Counted from the stretch's first letter, positions 26,303-35,805 are shown. The stretch: DNA of 64,000 bases from Roseateles sp. (GCA_019232985.1 JAFAMW010000004.1:1-64000), one strand, 5' to 3'. The notes: generated by a model not told the origin, from the letters alone. Numbers and translations are program-made.

Positions 26303-28933
26303 TCAGGCCGAGGCGAGCGCGCGCTCGATGGTCTCGCGCACGTCGCTCGACAGCTCGGGCCGGGCCGCGACGCGGCGGATCGCCTCGAGCGCGGCGCTGC
26401 GGTAGGGCTCGGCGAGCTGGGCCCAGCGGTCCATCGTGCGCGCGAGGCGCGCGGCGACCTGCGGGTTGATCGCGTCGAGCAGCAGCAGCTGGTCGGCCCA
26501 CAGCACGTAGCCGGCAGCATCACTGCGGTGGAAGGCGGCCGGGTTGAGCATGCACAGCGAGAACAACAGCGCGCGCGCGCGGTTCGGGTTCTTCAGCGTG
26601 AAGTCGGGGTGCTGGAGCAGCTGGCGCACCCGCGCGAACGTGCGGCCGCCCTGTTCGGGCGCGAGCGCCTGCAGCGCGAACCACTTGTCGACGACGAGCG
26701 CCTCGTCCTTGAACTGGGCGTGGAAGCGCGCGAGCGCCGGCTCGGCGAGCTCGGCGTGGCCGTTCACGAGCGCCGCGAGCGCGCCGAGGCGATCGGTCAT
26801 ATTGCTCGCGTCCTTGAAGCGCTGGTAGGCGCGGCCGAGCCAGACGCCCGCGTCGGCGCGGTTGTGCGCCTTCGCGTCGAGCACGAGCATGCCGAGCGCG
26901 AGGTTCGCGAGCGCGCGCCGGCCGGCGCTGACGGCGTCGGGCGTGTAGCCGCCCGCGACCTGGTTCGCGTCGAAGGCCTCGATCCAGTCCTCGCGCAGCG
27001 CGGCGGCGAGCTGGACCTTCGCGGCCTCGACCGCGGCGTGGATCGCCTGCGGGTCGACGACCTCGAGCTGCTCGGCGATATAGGCCTCGCCAGGCAGCGT
27101 GAGCGCGAGCTCCTTGAACGCGGCGTCGAGCGTCGCGTGGGTGAGCACGCCGCGCATCGCGTCGACATAGGCCGCGTCGAGCTTGAGCGGCGTGCCGGCC
27201 TTGATGGCCGCGACGATGCGGTTCAGCGCGAGGCGCTGGCCGGCCTCCCAACGGTTGAACGCGTCGCCGTCATGCTGGAGGAGCACCAGCAGGTCGGCGT
27301 CGCCGAGGCCGTCGTCGAGCGCGACCGGCGCCGAGAAGCCGCGCAGCAGCGACGGCACGGGCGCGCTGGCGATGCCGCTGAACGTGAAGGTCTGCTCGGC
27401 CTGGTCGAGCACGAGCAGCTGTTCGGCGAGCAGCGCGCCGTCGCGCGCGAGCAGGCCCGTCGCGACCGGGATCACCTGCGGCGCCTGGCCGCGGTTGGCC
27501 TGGGTCAGCGTCAGCGTGTAGGTCTGCGCGGCCGCGTCGTAGACGCCGCGCGCGCTCACGCGCGGCGTGCCGCTCTGCGAGTACCAGCGCTTGAACGCGT
27601 CGAGGCGGGTCGCCAGGGCCGAGCCCGGGTTCGCGTCGGCGATCGCCTGCGCGAAGTCGTCGCAGGTCACGGCCTGGCCATCGTGGCGCTCGAAGTACAG
27701 CTTCATGCCGGCCTCGAAGCCCGCGCGCCCGACCAGGGTCTGGTACATGCGCACGACCTCCGCGCCCTTTTCGTAGACGGTGGCCGTGTAGAAGTTGTTG
27801 ATCTCGACGTAGCTGTCGGGGCGCACCGGGTGCGCCATCGTGCCGGCGTCCTCGGGGAACTGGCGCGCGCGCAGCGCGCGCACGTCCTGGATGCGGCAGA
27901 CCGCGCGGGCCGACGCGCTGCCGGCCATGTCCATGCTGAATTCCTGGTCGCGGAAGACCGTCAGGCCTTCTTTCAGCGAGAGCTGGAACCAGTCGCGGCA
28001 GGTCACGCGGTTGCCGGTCCAGTTGTGAAAATACTCGTGCGCGACGATCGACTCGATGCGCGCGAAGTCGGCGTCGGTCGCGGTCTGCGCGCTCGCGAGC
28101 AGGGCGCTCGTGTTGAAGATGTTGAGGCCCTTGTTCTCCATCGCGCCCATATTGAAGTCGGACACGCCGACGACCATGAAGCGCTCGAGGTCGAGCGGCA
28201 GGCCGAAGCGCTGCTCGTCCCACACGATCGAGGCGATCAGCGAGTTCATCGCGTGCTCGGTCTTCTCGAGGTCGCCGCGGCGCACGAAGATCTGCAGCAG
28301 GTGGTCGCGGCCCGCGCGCGTGCGGATCTGCTGCTCGCGCGCGACGAGGTCGCCGGCGACGAGCGCGAACAGGTAGCTGGGCTTGGGGAAGGGGTCGTGC
28401 CACTTCGCGAAATGGCGGCCCGCGTCGAGCGCGCCGCTTTCGAGCAGGTTGCCGTTCGACAGCAGCACCGGGTACTTGGCCTTGTCGGCGCGCAGCGTGA
28501 CCGTGTAGACGGCCATCACGTCGGGGCGGTCGAGGAAGTAGGTGATGCGGCGGAAGCCCTCGGCCTCGCACTGCGTGAAGAAGCTGCCGCCCGAGGTGTA
28601 CAGGCCCGACAGCGTCGTGTTCTTGTCGGGCGCGCAGGTGTTGCGGATCTCGAGCGTGAAGTCGGCGTCGGGGGCGCCGTCGATCACGAGCAGGTGGCCC
28701 TCGACGCGGAAGGACACGCTCTGACCGTCGATCAGCACGCGCAGCAGGTTCAGCGCCTCGCCGTGCAGCACGAGCGGGCCGTGGGCGACGGCGGCGTTGC
28801 GCTCGATCTTCAGGCGGCTCGTGACGAGGGTCTTGGCCGGGTCGAGGTCGAACGTCAGGTCGACCGCGCGGATCCAGTAGGCCGGCGCCAGGTAGTCCTC
28901 GCGGCGGATCAGCGGGGCATTGCCTTCACGCAT
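26303..28933 (-). CDS. pepN: Aminopeptidase N, M1 family
   Basis: The 876-residue zinc enzyme removes N-terminal residues from peptides in the cytoplasm. The substrate-anchoring GAMENKGLNIFN and the zinc site VAHEYFHNWTGNRVTCRDWF with the third ligand Glu in LKEGLTVFRDQEF are complete (about residues 260-330). The C-terminal DUF3458-type domains are present and the length matches E. coli PepN (870). It lies 27 bases downstream of prfB on the same strand and 32 bases upstream of the acquired ATPase gene. Its ATG at 28933 is the only sensible start; AAAGGAA lies 11 bases upstream. Confidence 0.96.
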   Translation of the reverse strand: MREGNAPLIRREDYLAPAYWIRAVDLTFDLDPAKTLVTSRLKIERNAAVAHGPLVLHGEALNLLRVLIDGQSVSFRVEGHLLVIDGAPDADFTLEIRNTCAPDKNTTLSGLYTSGGSFFTQCEAEGFRRITYFLDRPDVMAVYTVTLRADKAKYPVLLSNGNLLESGALDAGRHFAKWHDPFPKPSYLFALVAGDLVAREQQIRTRAGRDHLLQIFVRRGDLEKTEHAMNSLIASIVWDEQRFGLPLDLERFMVVGVSDFNMGAMENKGLNIFNTSALLASAQTATDADFARIESIVAHEYFHNWTGNRVTCRDWFQLSLKEGLTVFRDQEFSMDMAGSASARAVCRIQDVRALRARQFPEDAGTMAHPVRPDSYVEINNFYTATVYEKGAEVVRMYQTLVGRAGFEAGMKLYFERHDGQAVTCDDFAQAIADANPGSALATRLDAFKRWYSQSGTPRVSARGVYDAAAQTYTLTLTQANRGQAPQVIPVATGLLARDGALLAEQLLVLDQAEQTFTFSGIASAPVPSLLRGFSAPVALDDGLGDADLLVLLQHDGDAFNRWEAGQRLALNRIVAAIKAGTPLKLDAAYVDAMRGVLTHATLDAAFKELALTLPGEAYIAEQLEVVDPQAIHAAVEAAKVQLAAALREDWIEAFDANQVAGGYTPDAVSAGRRALANLALGMLVLDAKAHNRADAGVWLGRAYQRFKDASNMTDRLGALAALVNGHAELAEPALARFHAQFKDEALVVDKWFALQALAPEQGGRTFARVRQLLQHPDFTLKNPNRARALLFSLCMLNPAAFHRSDAAGYVLWADQLLLLDAINPQVAARLARTMDRWAQLAEPYRSAALEAIRRVAARPELSSDVRETIERALASA

Positions 28934-28960
28934 CTTGTGTTCCTTTGCTTTCTTGTCGGG

Positions 28961-30065
28961 TCAGACGCCTTGCTTCAGGCTTTCCTGGATGAAGGCGTCG
29001 AGGTCGCCGTCGAGCACCTTCTGGGTGGCCGAGGTCTCGTAGTTGGTGCGCAGGTCCTTGATGCGGCTCTGGTCCAGCACGTAGGAGCGGATCTGGTGGC
29101 CCCAGCCCACGTCGGTCTTGCTGTCCTCGAGCTTTTGCTGCTCGGCGAGGCGCTTCTTCATCTCGAAGTCGTACAGGCGCGAGCGCAGGCGGCGCCACGC
29201 GACGTCGCGGTTGCTGTGCTGGCTGCGGCCGTCCTGGCATTGCACGACGATGCCGGTCGGGATGTGCGTGAGGCGCACGGCCGAGTCGGTCTTGTTGATG
29301 TGCTGGCCGCCCGCGCCGCTCGCGCGGAAGGTGTCGGTGCGCACGTCGGCCGGGTTGATGTCGATCTCGATCGAGTCGTCGACCTCGGGGTAGACGAACA
29401 GCGACGCGAAGCTCGTGTGGCGGCCGCCCGAGGAGTCGAACGGGCTCTTGCGCACGAGGCGGTGCACGCCGGTCTCGGTGCGTAGCAGGCCGAACGCGTA
29501 CTCGCCCTCGACCTTGATCGTCGCGCTCTTGATGCCCGCGACGTCGCCCGCCGTCTCGTCTTCCATCGTCGTCTTGAAGCCCTTGCGCTCGCAGTACTTC
29601 AGGTACTGGCGCAGCAGCATGCCGGCCCAGTCGCAGGCCTCGGTGCCGCCGGCGCCGGCCTGGATGTCGATGAAGCAGTTGCTCGGGTCGGCCGGGTTGT
29701 TGAACATGCGGCGGAACTCGAGCTCCTCGACCTTGGCGGCGAGCTTGGCCGCGTCGGCCTCGATCGCCTCGAGGCCGTCGAAGTCTTCTTCGGCCTTGCT
29801 CATCTCGAACAGCTCGGCGTTGTCGGCGAGGTTCGTCGTCAGGTGCTGGATCGTCTCGACGACGGTCTCGAGCGTGCGCTTTTCCTTGCCGAGTTCCTGG
29901 GCCCGCTTGGGCTCGTTCCAGATGTTGGGGTTCTCGAGCGCGGCGTTGACTTCGTTCAATCGCAGGGCTTTGCGATCGTAGTCAAAGATACCCCCTTAGC
30001 GCGTCGGTGCGCGCTGCAAGATCGGTGAGGGTCGAGCCGATCTGGTTGATGCGTTCGATATCCAT
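28961..30065 (-). CDS. prfB: Peptide chain release factor 2, made by programmed +1 frameshift
   Basis: RF2 ends translation at UGA and UAA. The gene is in two frames: 27 codons from ATG 30065 ([20 protein letters not shown] then DALRGYL) reach an in-frame TGA at 29984-29982. After skipping one base the second frame (GAC 29983-29981 onward) gives 340 more residues, total 367, close to E. coli RF2. The stop-recognition SPF ([11 protein letters not shown]) and catalytic GGQ ([14 protein letters not shown]) motifs are present. The slip site is CTT-TGA-C behind AAGGGGG, the standard self-regulating arrangement. An annotation that begins at the internal ATG 29959 would miss the N-terminus. Confidence 0.96.
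29981..29997 (-). promoter_or_regulatory. prfB +1 frameshift site
   Basis: On the minus strand the order is AAGGGGG, TAT, CTT, TGA, C. The purine-rich stretch can pair with 16S rRNA three bases before the CTT codon and push the ribosome forward one base when RF2 is scarce, so the UGA slows and the +1 frame is read. This is direct feedback on RF2 level and is known from many bacteria. Confidence 0.95.
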
Positions 30066-30124
30066 GGGCGTGTCTGGTCGATGCCGGGGGCTTCCGGGTT
30101 AACCAAGGATTCTAAATGGCCCAC

Positions 30125-30142
30125 CCCGGGGCGGCGCCCGGG
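30125..30142 (-). terminator. Possible hairpin after the S9 peptidase gene
   Basis: CCCGGG at 30125-30130 and 30137-30142 can pair around a six-base loop five bases past the stop codon of the peptidase gene. There is no U-run, so it is at best a weak or Rho-assisted terminator between the peptidase gene and prfB. The 82-base gap also must hold the prfB promoter. Confidence 0.3.
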
Positions 30143-30147
30143 CCCCG

Positions 30148-32142
30148 TCAGTGCAGGTTCTTCTCGAGAAAGGCCTCGACGCGCTCGGCGTAGTCGATCT
30201 GCACGGCGGTGTCCGCGAGGCTGTGGCCCTCGTCGGGGTAGCTGACCCAGACCGGCGGGTTGCCGGCCGCCGTCAGCGCCGCGCGCAGGCGCTCGCCATG
30301 CTCGATCGGCACGCGCAGGTCGCGCTCGCCCCAGCCGAGCAGCACCGGCGCGTGCATCTGCCGGGCCTGCAGCAGCGGCGAGTTCGCGGCGAGCATCGCC
30401 GCGTCGGCCTGGGTGTCGCCGACGGCGGTGCTCAGGCCGTACCGGCGGCCTTCGTCCGAGAGGTCGTCGCCGACCCACCAGTTGCCCTTGAGGAACAGGT
30501 CGAAGTCGGTCACGGCCGCGTAGGCGATCGCGCAGCGGTAGAGCGCGGGGTCGCGCACCGGGCCCATCAGCGCCGCGTAGCCGCCGTAGCTCGCGCCCAT
30601 GATGCAGGCGCGGCCCTTTTGCGCGAGGCCCTTGGCCTCGGCCCAGCGCAGCGCGTCGGCGAGGTCGGCCTCCATCGCCTGGCCCCATTGCTTGAAGCCG
30701 GCGCGGTAATGCGCGTCGCCGTAGCCGGTGCTGCCGCGGAAGTCGGGCGCGATCACGAGGTAGCCGCGCGACGCGAGGAACTGATTCGTCGCGTCCCAGC
30801 GCCAATGGCCTTCGCGCACCCACGGGCCGCCGTGGACCATCACGACGGCCGGGCGCGGCTCGCCGGGCTTCGCGCCCGGCGGCAGCGTGAGCCAGACCGG
30901 CAGGTCGCGGCCGTCGCGCGCCTTGATGCGCTCGAGCGCGACGGTGGCCATGCGGCGCGGGTCGATGTCCTTCTGCGCGGCGATCACGCGCGTCCAATGC
31001 CTGTCGGCGGCCGTGTAGGCGTAGAGCGTGCCGGGGTCCTGGTCGGAATAGCTGCGCACGATCGCGACCATGTCGGGCGCGCCGCAGCGGCGGCAGGCGA
31101 TGCGGTTCACGTGGCCCGGCAGGCGCGCGTCGACCTCGGCCTGGAACGCGCGCATCGCCGGGTCGAACCAGGCGGTCGTCTCGGCGTCGACGTCGAGGCG
31201 CACGCCGAGCAGCGCGGCGCCCGGCTCGCCGTGCAGCAGCGAGCCGTCGAGGTCGAAGCCGGGCACGGCGACGAGCGACTTGTCGGCCGGCGCCATCTTG
31301 GCGAAATCGAAGCGCGCGAGTTCGGCCGTGCCGCCCGCGCCGCGCGAGACCCGCACGTACAGATGGCCGGCGTCGTCGACGCCGGCGACGCTGAACGGCA
31401 GGTCGAGCACCGGCCCGCTCGCGATGCGCCGCCAGGCCTCGTCGTCCGGGCCGCGCCACCAATAGCTGCCCTGGCCGTCGCGCGACGCGTAGAGCGCGCG
31501 CGGGTGCCCGGCGCTGTCGAACCACCAGTGCTTGACGCCGGGCGGCAGCCTGCCGACCTCGAGGTCGCGGCTCGCGCCGGTGCGCACATTGAGCCAGACC
31601 GGCTCGACCGCGTCGAGATGCCGGTCGGCGAACAGCAGGCGGCCGACGATGACCTCGTCCGGCAAGGTGCCTGATCGTGGCACGTCGAGCAGAAGGTGGT
31701 TCCAGCGCAAGGCGCTGTCGTCCGCGGTCTGGACGAAGCTGCCGGTCGTGTGCACGAGCTCGCGGAAGCGCTCGCCGTTGTACATGACCGAGAACAGCCC
31801 GGGCGCCGAGCGGTCGCTGCCGACCTTGTGCAGGTCGACCGCGCTGAACACGAGCCGGTCGTCGCCGACCCAGTCGAAACCGATCACGTCGGCGTCGCCG
31901 AGGCCGGCCGGGTAGAGCTTGCCGCGGTCCTCGAGGTCGAGGATCACGAGGCCGACGCGGCCGCTCGCGTTGGCCGATTCGAACGCGAGTCGCTTGCCCG
32001 AGGGCGAGAGCTTGGCCTGGCCGAGCTGCGACTTCGCGAAGAACGCGGCGGCCGGCGGCGGCGCGTCGGCGCGGACCGTCGCGCAGGACAGGGCGAGCGC
32101 GCAGCACAGCGCAAGGAGGGGCGACGGCAGCATGAATCGCAT
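30148..32142 (-). CDS. Secreted S9-family peptidase (dipeptidyl/acylaminoacyl peptidase-like)
   Basis: The 664-residue protein has a signal peptide (LLALCCALALSCATVRA), a beta-propeller of about 370 residues and a C-terminal alpha/beta-hydrolase domain. The triad is visible: Ser in GASYGG (about residue 516), Asp in GERDLRV and His in DEGHSL. The oxyanion region VMVHGGPWVREG is typical of S9C enzymes. It should cut short peptides in the periplasm. The Cys in the signal region could be a lipobox but the spacing is not convincing. ATG 32142 is used because a TTG six bases upstream adds only two residues. It is the gene before prfB on the same strand. Confidence 0.87.
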   Translation of the reverse strand: MRFMLPSPLLALCCALALSCATVRADAPPPAAAFFAKSQLGQAKLSPSGKRLAFESANASGRVGLVILDLEDRGKLYPAGLGDADVIGFDWVGDDRLVFSAVDLHKVGSDRSAPGLFSVMYNGERFRELVHTTGSFVQTADDSALRWNHLLLDVPRSGTLPDEVIVGRLLFADRHLDAVEPVWLNVRTGASRDLEVGRLPPGVKHWWFDSAGHPRALYASRDGQGSYWWRGPDDEAWRRIASGPVLDLPFSVAGVDDAGHLYVRVSRGAGGTAELARFDFAKMAPADKSLVAVPGFDLDGSLLHGEPGAALLGVRLDVDAETTAWFDPAMRAFQAEVDARLPGHVNRIACRRCGAPDMVAIVRSYSDQDPGTLYAYTAADRHWTRVIAAQKDIDPRRMATVALERIKARDGRDLPVWLTLPPGAKPGEPRPAVVMVHGGPWVREGHWRWDATNQFLASRGYLVIAPDFRGSTGYGDAHYRAGFKQWGQAMEADLADALRWAEAKGLAQKGRACIMGASYGGYAALMGPVRDPALYRCAIAYAAVTDFDLFLKGNWWVGDDLSDEGRRYGLSTAVGDTQADAAMLAANSPLLQARQMHAPVLLGWGERDLRVPIEHGERLRAALTAAGNPPVWVSYPDEGHSLADTAVQIDYAERVEAFLEKNLH

Positions 32143-32218
32143 TGGCAATACGGTTGGACGGGGGGCGCCATCCTGCCAGACCCCGGCGCGTTGGCGCGTC
32201 CCGGTTTCAAGGGAAGCC

Positions 32219-33127
32219 TCAGGTGGTGAAGGCTTCGAGCAAGGCGGCGACGGCCTGCGGCTGGTCGTGGTGCAGCATGTGGCCGGCGTCGGCGACGACG
32301 CGGCGCTCGACCGAGCGCACCTGGGCGAGCCGCTCGTCGAACTCGCTGCGCGGGAAGCGGTCGGCCCAGAGCTCGGTGATGCGCGTCTCGGCGCCCTCGA
32401 CCCACAGCAGCGGCGCCGTGATGCGGCGCCAGCACGCGAGCACCTCGGCGGCGCGGTAGGGCACGGCGTTCGGGCGCTTGTGCGCGGGGTCGCCGAGGAT
32501 GATCCAGCGCCCGGGCGTGTCCTCGCGCGCCCAGTGCGCGGCGAGCCAGCGCGCCTTGTCGGCGGGCAGGCGCGGGTTGGTCTTGACCAGACGCGCGGCG
32601 ACGCCGGCGAGCTCGGGGTAGGGGCGCAGCTCGGCTGGCGCCTTCAAGGCGTCGAGCCATTCGGCCAGGCGCGCGGGCGCGCGCTCGGCGTCGGCGTCGG
32701 GCAGGCCGAAGCCCTCGAGGTTGACGAGCCGGCGGATGCGCTCGGGGCGCACGCCCGCGTAGCTCATCACGATATTGCCGCCCATGCTGTGGCCAACCAG
32801 GTCGACGGCCGCGCCGGGCGCGACCGCGTCGAGCAGCGCGTCGAGGTCGCCGAGGTAGTCGGGGAACCAGTAGGCGTCGGCGCCGCTCGGGTCGCTGAGG
32901 CCGAAGCCACGCCAGTCCATCGCGATCACGTGGCGGTCCGCGGCGAGCGCGTCGACGACGAACTGGAACGACGCGGCGACGTCCATCCAGCCGTGCAGCA
33001 GCACGAGCGGCGGCTGCGCGGCGCTCGCCTGACCCCACTCGAGCACGCGGTGGCGCAGGCCGCGCAGCGTGAGGAAACGGCTGGCCGGGACGCGCCGCGG
33101 CTGGTAGATCGCTGGGTCTGCTTGCAT
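32219..33127 (-). CDS. Alpha/beta-hydrolase
   Basis: The 302-residue protein shows an alpha/beta-hydrolase fold: oxyanion region LVLLHGWMDVAASF (about 42-55), nucleophile elbow GHSMGGNIVMSY (about 110-121) and terminal His in DAGHMLHHDQP. It is cytoplasmic (no signal). The family includes esterases, dehalogenases and haloperoxidases, and no feature narrows the substrate. The ATG at 33127 starts the protein; longer frames overlap the divergent GNAT gene. The start codons of the two genes lie 58 bases apart back to back, so they share a small divergent promoter region. Confidence 0.85.
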   Translation of the reverse strand: MQADPAIYQPRRVPASRFLTLRGLRHRVLEWGQASAAQPPLVLLHGWMDVAASFQFVVDALAADRHVIAMDWRGFGLSDPSGADAYWFPDYLGDLDALLDAVAPGAAVDLVGHSMGGNIVMSYAGVRPERIRRLVNLEGFGLPDADAERAPARLAEWLDALKAPAELRPYPELAGVAARLVKTNPRLPADKARWLAAHWAREDTPGRWIILGDPAHKRPNAVPYRAAEVLACWRRITAPLLWVEGAETRITELWADRFPRSEFDERLAQVRSVERRVVADAGHMLHHDQPQAVAALLEAFTT

Positions 33128-33185
33128 GGCGGCCAATGTACGCGGCGGCCCGATGGCTGTCTGTCGACCTGGCGACAATGACCGG

Positions 33186-33674
33186 ATGAGTAGCCCCACC
33201 GCCCTGATCCGCCCGGCCGCGCGCGCCGACGTCCCGGCCATCGTCGGCCTGATCCGCGAGCTCGCAGAGTTCGAGCATCTGAGCCACCTGCTCGAGGCGA
33301 CGCCCAAAAAACTCGCCGAGCACCTGTTCGGGCCGCGCCCGGTCGTCGAGGGCCTGGTCGCCGAGGTCGGCGGCGAGCTCGTCGCCTACGCGCTGTACTT
33401 CACCAACTACAGCAGCTTCCTGACCAAGCCCGGCCTCTACCTCGAGGATCTTTACGTGCGCCCGGCGCAGCGCGGCGCGGGGCTCGGCCGCGCGCTGCTC
33501 GTGCGCCTCGCCGCGGAGGCCAACGCGCGCGGCTACGGCCGTTTCGAATGGAGCGTGCTCGACTGGAACGCCAGCGCGATCGCGTTCTACGAGAAACTCG
33601 GCGCGACCGTCATGCCCGACTGGCGGATCTGCCGCCTGAGCGGCGCGGCGCTGGCGCAGTACGGGGCGGCCTGA
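33186..33674 (+). CDS. GNAT acetyltransferase, SSAT/diamine-acetyltransferase-like
   Basis: The 162-residue protein has the GNAT acetyl-CoA-binding core in YLEDLYVRPAQRGAGLGRAL (about 86-105; the RGAGLG loop binds the pyrophosphate) and the SSAT-type end WSVLDWNASAIAFYEKLGA (about 122-140). This matches the spermidine/spermine and diamine N-acetyltransferase branch, so acetylation of a polyamine or thialysine-like amine is likely. The start ATG at 33186 fixes the domain; an in-frame start further upstream would run back across the divergent gene. It is cytoplasmic and apparently monocistronic. Confidence 0.87.
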   Translation: MSSPTALIRPAARADVPAIVGLIRELAEFEHLSHLLEATPKKLAEHLFGPRPVVEGLVAEVGGELVAYALYFTNYSSFLTKPGLYLEDLYVRPAQRGAGLGRALLVRLAAEANARGYGRFEWSVLDWNASAIAFYEKLGATVMPDWRICRLSGAALAQYGAA

Positions 33675-33772
33675 GGGTTTGGCCCGGGCGAACCCCCGGG
33701 GATTCCCGGTAACAAATTGTTGCGGCGCTCCCTAATCTTGCGGACTTGTCCGGATCGGAGCAGCGAGCAACG

Positions 33773-35122
33773 ATGGCCGAGAGAGATCCCTATGCGCAGC
33801 TGTACGCGCAATTCCGTTGGCAATGCCCGGGCGAGTTCAGCATCGCCGACGCCTGCTGCGCGCGTTGGGCGCGCGAGACCCCCGACGCCCCCGCGGTGAT
33901 TTTCGAGGGCCCGACCGGCTGTCGCGCCCAGTACAGCTTCGGCCAGCTCCAGCGCGCCGCAAACCGCCTCGCGAACGCGCTGACGCGCCTGGGCATCCAG
34001 GCCGGCGCGCGCGTCGGCATCGTGCTGCCGCAGCGCTTCGAGGCGATCGTCGCGCATATCGCGATCATGCGCATCGGCGCGGTCGCGCTGCCGGTGTCGC
34101 TGCAGCTGTCGGGCCCGGCCCAGGCCGCGCGGCTGCGCGCGGGCGCGGCCGCGCTCGCGATCGTCGACTGCACGGCGCTCGCCGGGCTGCGCCGCGCGCG
34201 CGGCGACTGCCCGGAGCTGCGCCGCCTGATCGTCGTCGGCGAATGCCCGCCCGAATGCGACGAGCTGCCGTGGATGCAGGCCGTGCAGGCCGAGGACGCG
34301 CGCTGCGAGCCTGTCGCGCTGCAGGCCGAGGCGCCCGCGCTGCTGCTCGACGCGAAGGCCGAGCCCGGCAGCGGCGCGCTGCTGCCGCAGCGCGCGCTGA
34401 TCGGTCACCTGAGCGGCTTCATCGCGAGCCAGAACTGGTTCGGCTTCGACCCCGACGCGCCCGCCGCGCCGTCGCAGGCGGTGTTCTGGACCGCGTCCGA
34501 CTGGGCCGGCAGCGCCGCGCTGCTCGACGGCGTGCTGCCGGCGCTGTACTTCGGCCGCCCGGTGCTCGCGTGGCAGGGCCGCTTCGACGCGACGCGCGTG
34601 CTCGAGCTGATGCGCCGCCACCGCGTGAGCCACGCGCTGCTGTCGGCGACCGTGCTCGACGCGCTCGTCGCGACCTCGGCCGCCGCGCGCGGCGGCGTGC
34701 GCCTGCAGGGCCTCGCCGCGGACGTCGGCGAACTCGGCGGCGCGACCCTCGACGCCGCGCGCGAGGCCTTCGGCGTGCCCGTCAACACCCTGTTCGCGCG
34801 CTCGGGCATCGGCGCCTTCGTCGGCCACTGCACGCGCTTCTGGGACACCCAGCCGGGCAGCCTCGGCCGCGCCTACCCGGGCCACCGCGTCGCCGTCATC
34901 GACGCGGCCGGCCAGCCCTGCCCGCCGGGCGTGGTCGGCGAACTCGCGCTGCACCGGCGCGACGTGCACGGCGACCTCGACCCGATCTTCTTCCTGCCGG
35001 CGGCCGGCGGCGCCGCGCGCGTGCACGGCGACTGGTGGCGCAGCGGCGCACGCGCGCTGCAGGACGAGGCCGGCGTGTTCTGGCGCCAGAGCGGCCAGGG
35101 CGCCGGGCGGCTCACGCATTGA
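33773..35122 (+). CDS. Acyl-CoA-synthetase-like protein without the ATP loop (pseudoenzyme)
   Basis: The 449-residue protein aligns along the large N-terminal domain of medium-chain acyl-CoA synthetases: FRWQCPGEFSIADACCARWA, then QYSFGQLQRAANRLANAL and RVGIVLPQRFEAIVAHIAIM. The ATP-binding loop, normally TSGTTGxPKG, reads DAKAEPGSG before the conserved ALLPQRALIGHL. The YG-x-TE motif reads FARSGIG and the TGD motif reads RSGAR. The C-terminal lid domain with the catalytic Lys is absent. Activation of an acid is therefore unlikely. The frame is open and codon use is normal, so the gene is kept, not decaying. A regulatory or binding role is possible. ATG 33773 starts at MAERDPYAQLYAQFRW. Confidence 0.75.
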   Translation: MAERDPYAQLYAQFRWQCPGEFSIADACCARWARETPDAPAVIFEGPTGCRAQYSFGQLQRAANRLANALTRLGIQAGARVGIVLPQRFEAIVAHIAIMRIGAVALPVSLQLSGPAQAARLRAGAAALAIVDCTALAGLRRARGDCPELRRLIVVGECPPECDELPWMQAVQAEDARCEPVALQAEAPALLLDAKAEPGSGALLPQRALIGHLSGFIASQNWFGFDPDAPAAPSQAVFWTASDWAGSAALLDGVLPALYFGRPVLAWQGRFDATRVLELMRRHRVSHALLSATVLDALVATSAAARGGVRLQGLAADVGELGGATLDAAREAFGVPVNTLFARSGIGAFVGHCTRFWDTQPGSLGRAYPGHRVAVIDAAGQPCPPGVVGELALHRRDVHGDLDPIFFLPAAGGAARVHGDWWRSGARALQDEAGVFWRQSGQGAGRLTH

Positions 35123-35140
35123 CCCGCCTGCACGCCACGC

Positions 35141-35764
35141 TCAATGGTGGCAGTCGCCCGAGACCGAGGGCAGCGAGGTCGCGCGCGCGTCCATCGGGTT
35201 GAGCGTGCCGATGCGCGCGGGCGTCACGCGCGTGCACTTGCTGCCCTGGCGCACGAGCTTCCCGCCCGAGCCGTCGGTGCTGTCGACGATCTCGGTCGGC
35301 AGCGTGCCCGCGGCGTCGGCGATGCGGTACTCGACGCCGAGCGGCGCGCTGTGGCTGCGCGGGTCGTTGTGGACCTGCTCGAGCATGCGCGTCGCCGCGT
35401 CGGTGCTGCGCGTCGACAGCTGAAGGTTCAGGCGGGGCGCGGCCGAGGCCGCTGGCGCGGGCGCCGCCGGGAGGCTCAGCGTCGCGACGGCCGGCGCCGC
35501 GGGCAGCGCGGCGGGCGCCGTCGGCAGCGCCACGGCCACCGGCGCGAGCGGCGGCGCGTGGGCCACGCGCGCCGCTTCCTGCACGGGCTGCGGCGGGCGC
35601 GGCGGCGCGATCAGGCGCAGCTCGATCTCGGCCTCGGGCGGTGCGGCGGGCCGCGTGCGGTGCCAGCTCGCGTCGAGCCACGCGAGCAGGCCCAGGTGGC
35701 CGAGCAGCACGAGCGCGAGCAGCGGCGCGCGGCGGGACCGGGGGGCGAGGGCAGGCTCGGACAT
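35141..35764 (-). CDS. Single-helix, proline-rich periplasmic protein of unknown function
   Basis: The 207-residue product has a short basic lead (SEPALAPRSRRAPLL), one membrane helix (about 13-30) and a long Ala/Pro-rich stretch (residues 38-105), a layout like TonB or TolA. A compact C-terminal domain follows, with RLNLQLSTRSTDAATRMLEQ, GVEYRIADAAGTLPTEIVD and Cys residues (KCTRV and a final DCHH). The C-terminal domain does not look like TonB. It probably sits in the inner membrane with its tail in the periplasm. The gene converges on the pseudoenzyme gene (18-base gap) and is divergent from ybaK. Confidence 0.65.
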   Translation of the reverse strand: MSEPALAPRSRRAPLLALVLLGHLGLLAWLDASWHRTRPAAPPEAEIELRLIAPPRPPQPVQEAARVAHAPPLAPVAVALPTAPAALPAAPAVATLSLPAAPAPAASAAPRLNLQLSTRSTDAATRMLEQVHNDPRSHSAPLGVEYRIADAAGTLPTEIVDSTDGSGGKLVRQGSKCTRVTPARIGTLNPMDARATSLPSVSGDCHH

Positions 35765-35805
35765 GGGCGCAGTATGGCTTGACCGAGACCGCACAATGGC
35801 GACCC

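Noticed and set aside
30125..30142. Strong intrinsic terminator after the S9 peptidase gene
   Set aside because: The six-base GC stem has no U-run and GC-rich inverted repeats arise easily in this genome, so it is listed only at low confidence.
35141..35764. Possible TonB protein
   Set aside because: The single helix and Pro-rich spacer fit, but the C-terminal domain lacks the TonB fold pattern and no ExbB/ExbD genes are near.
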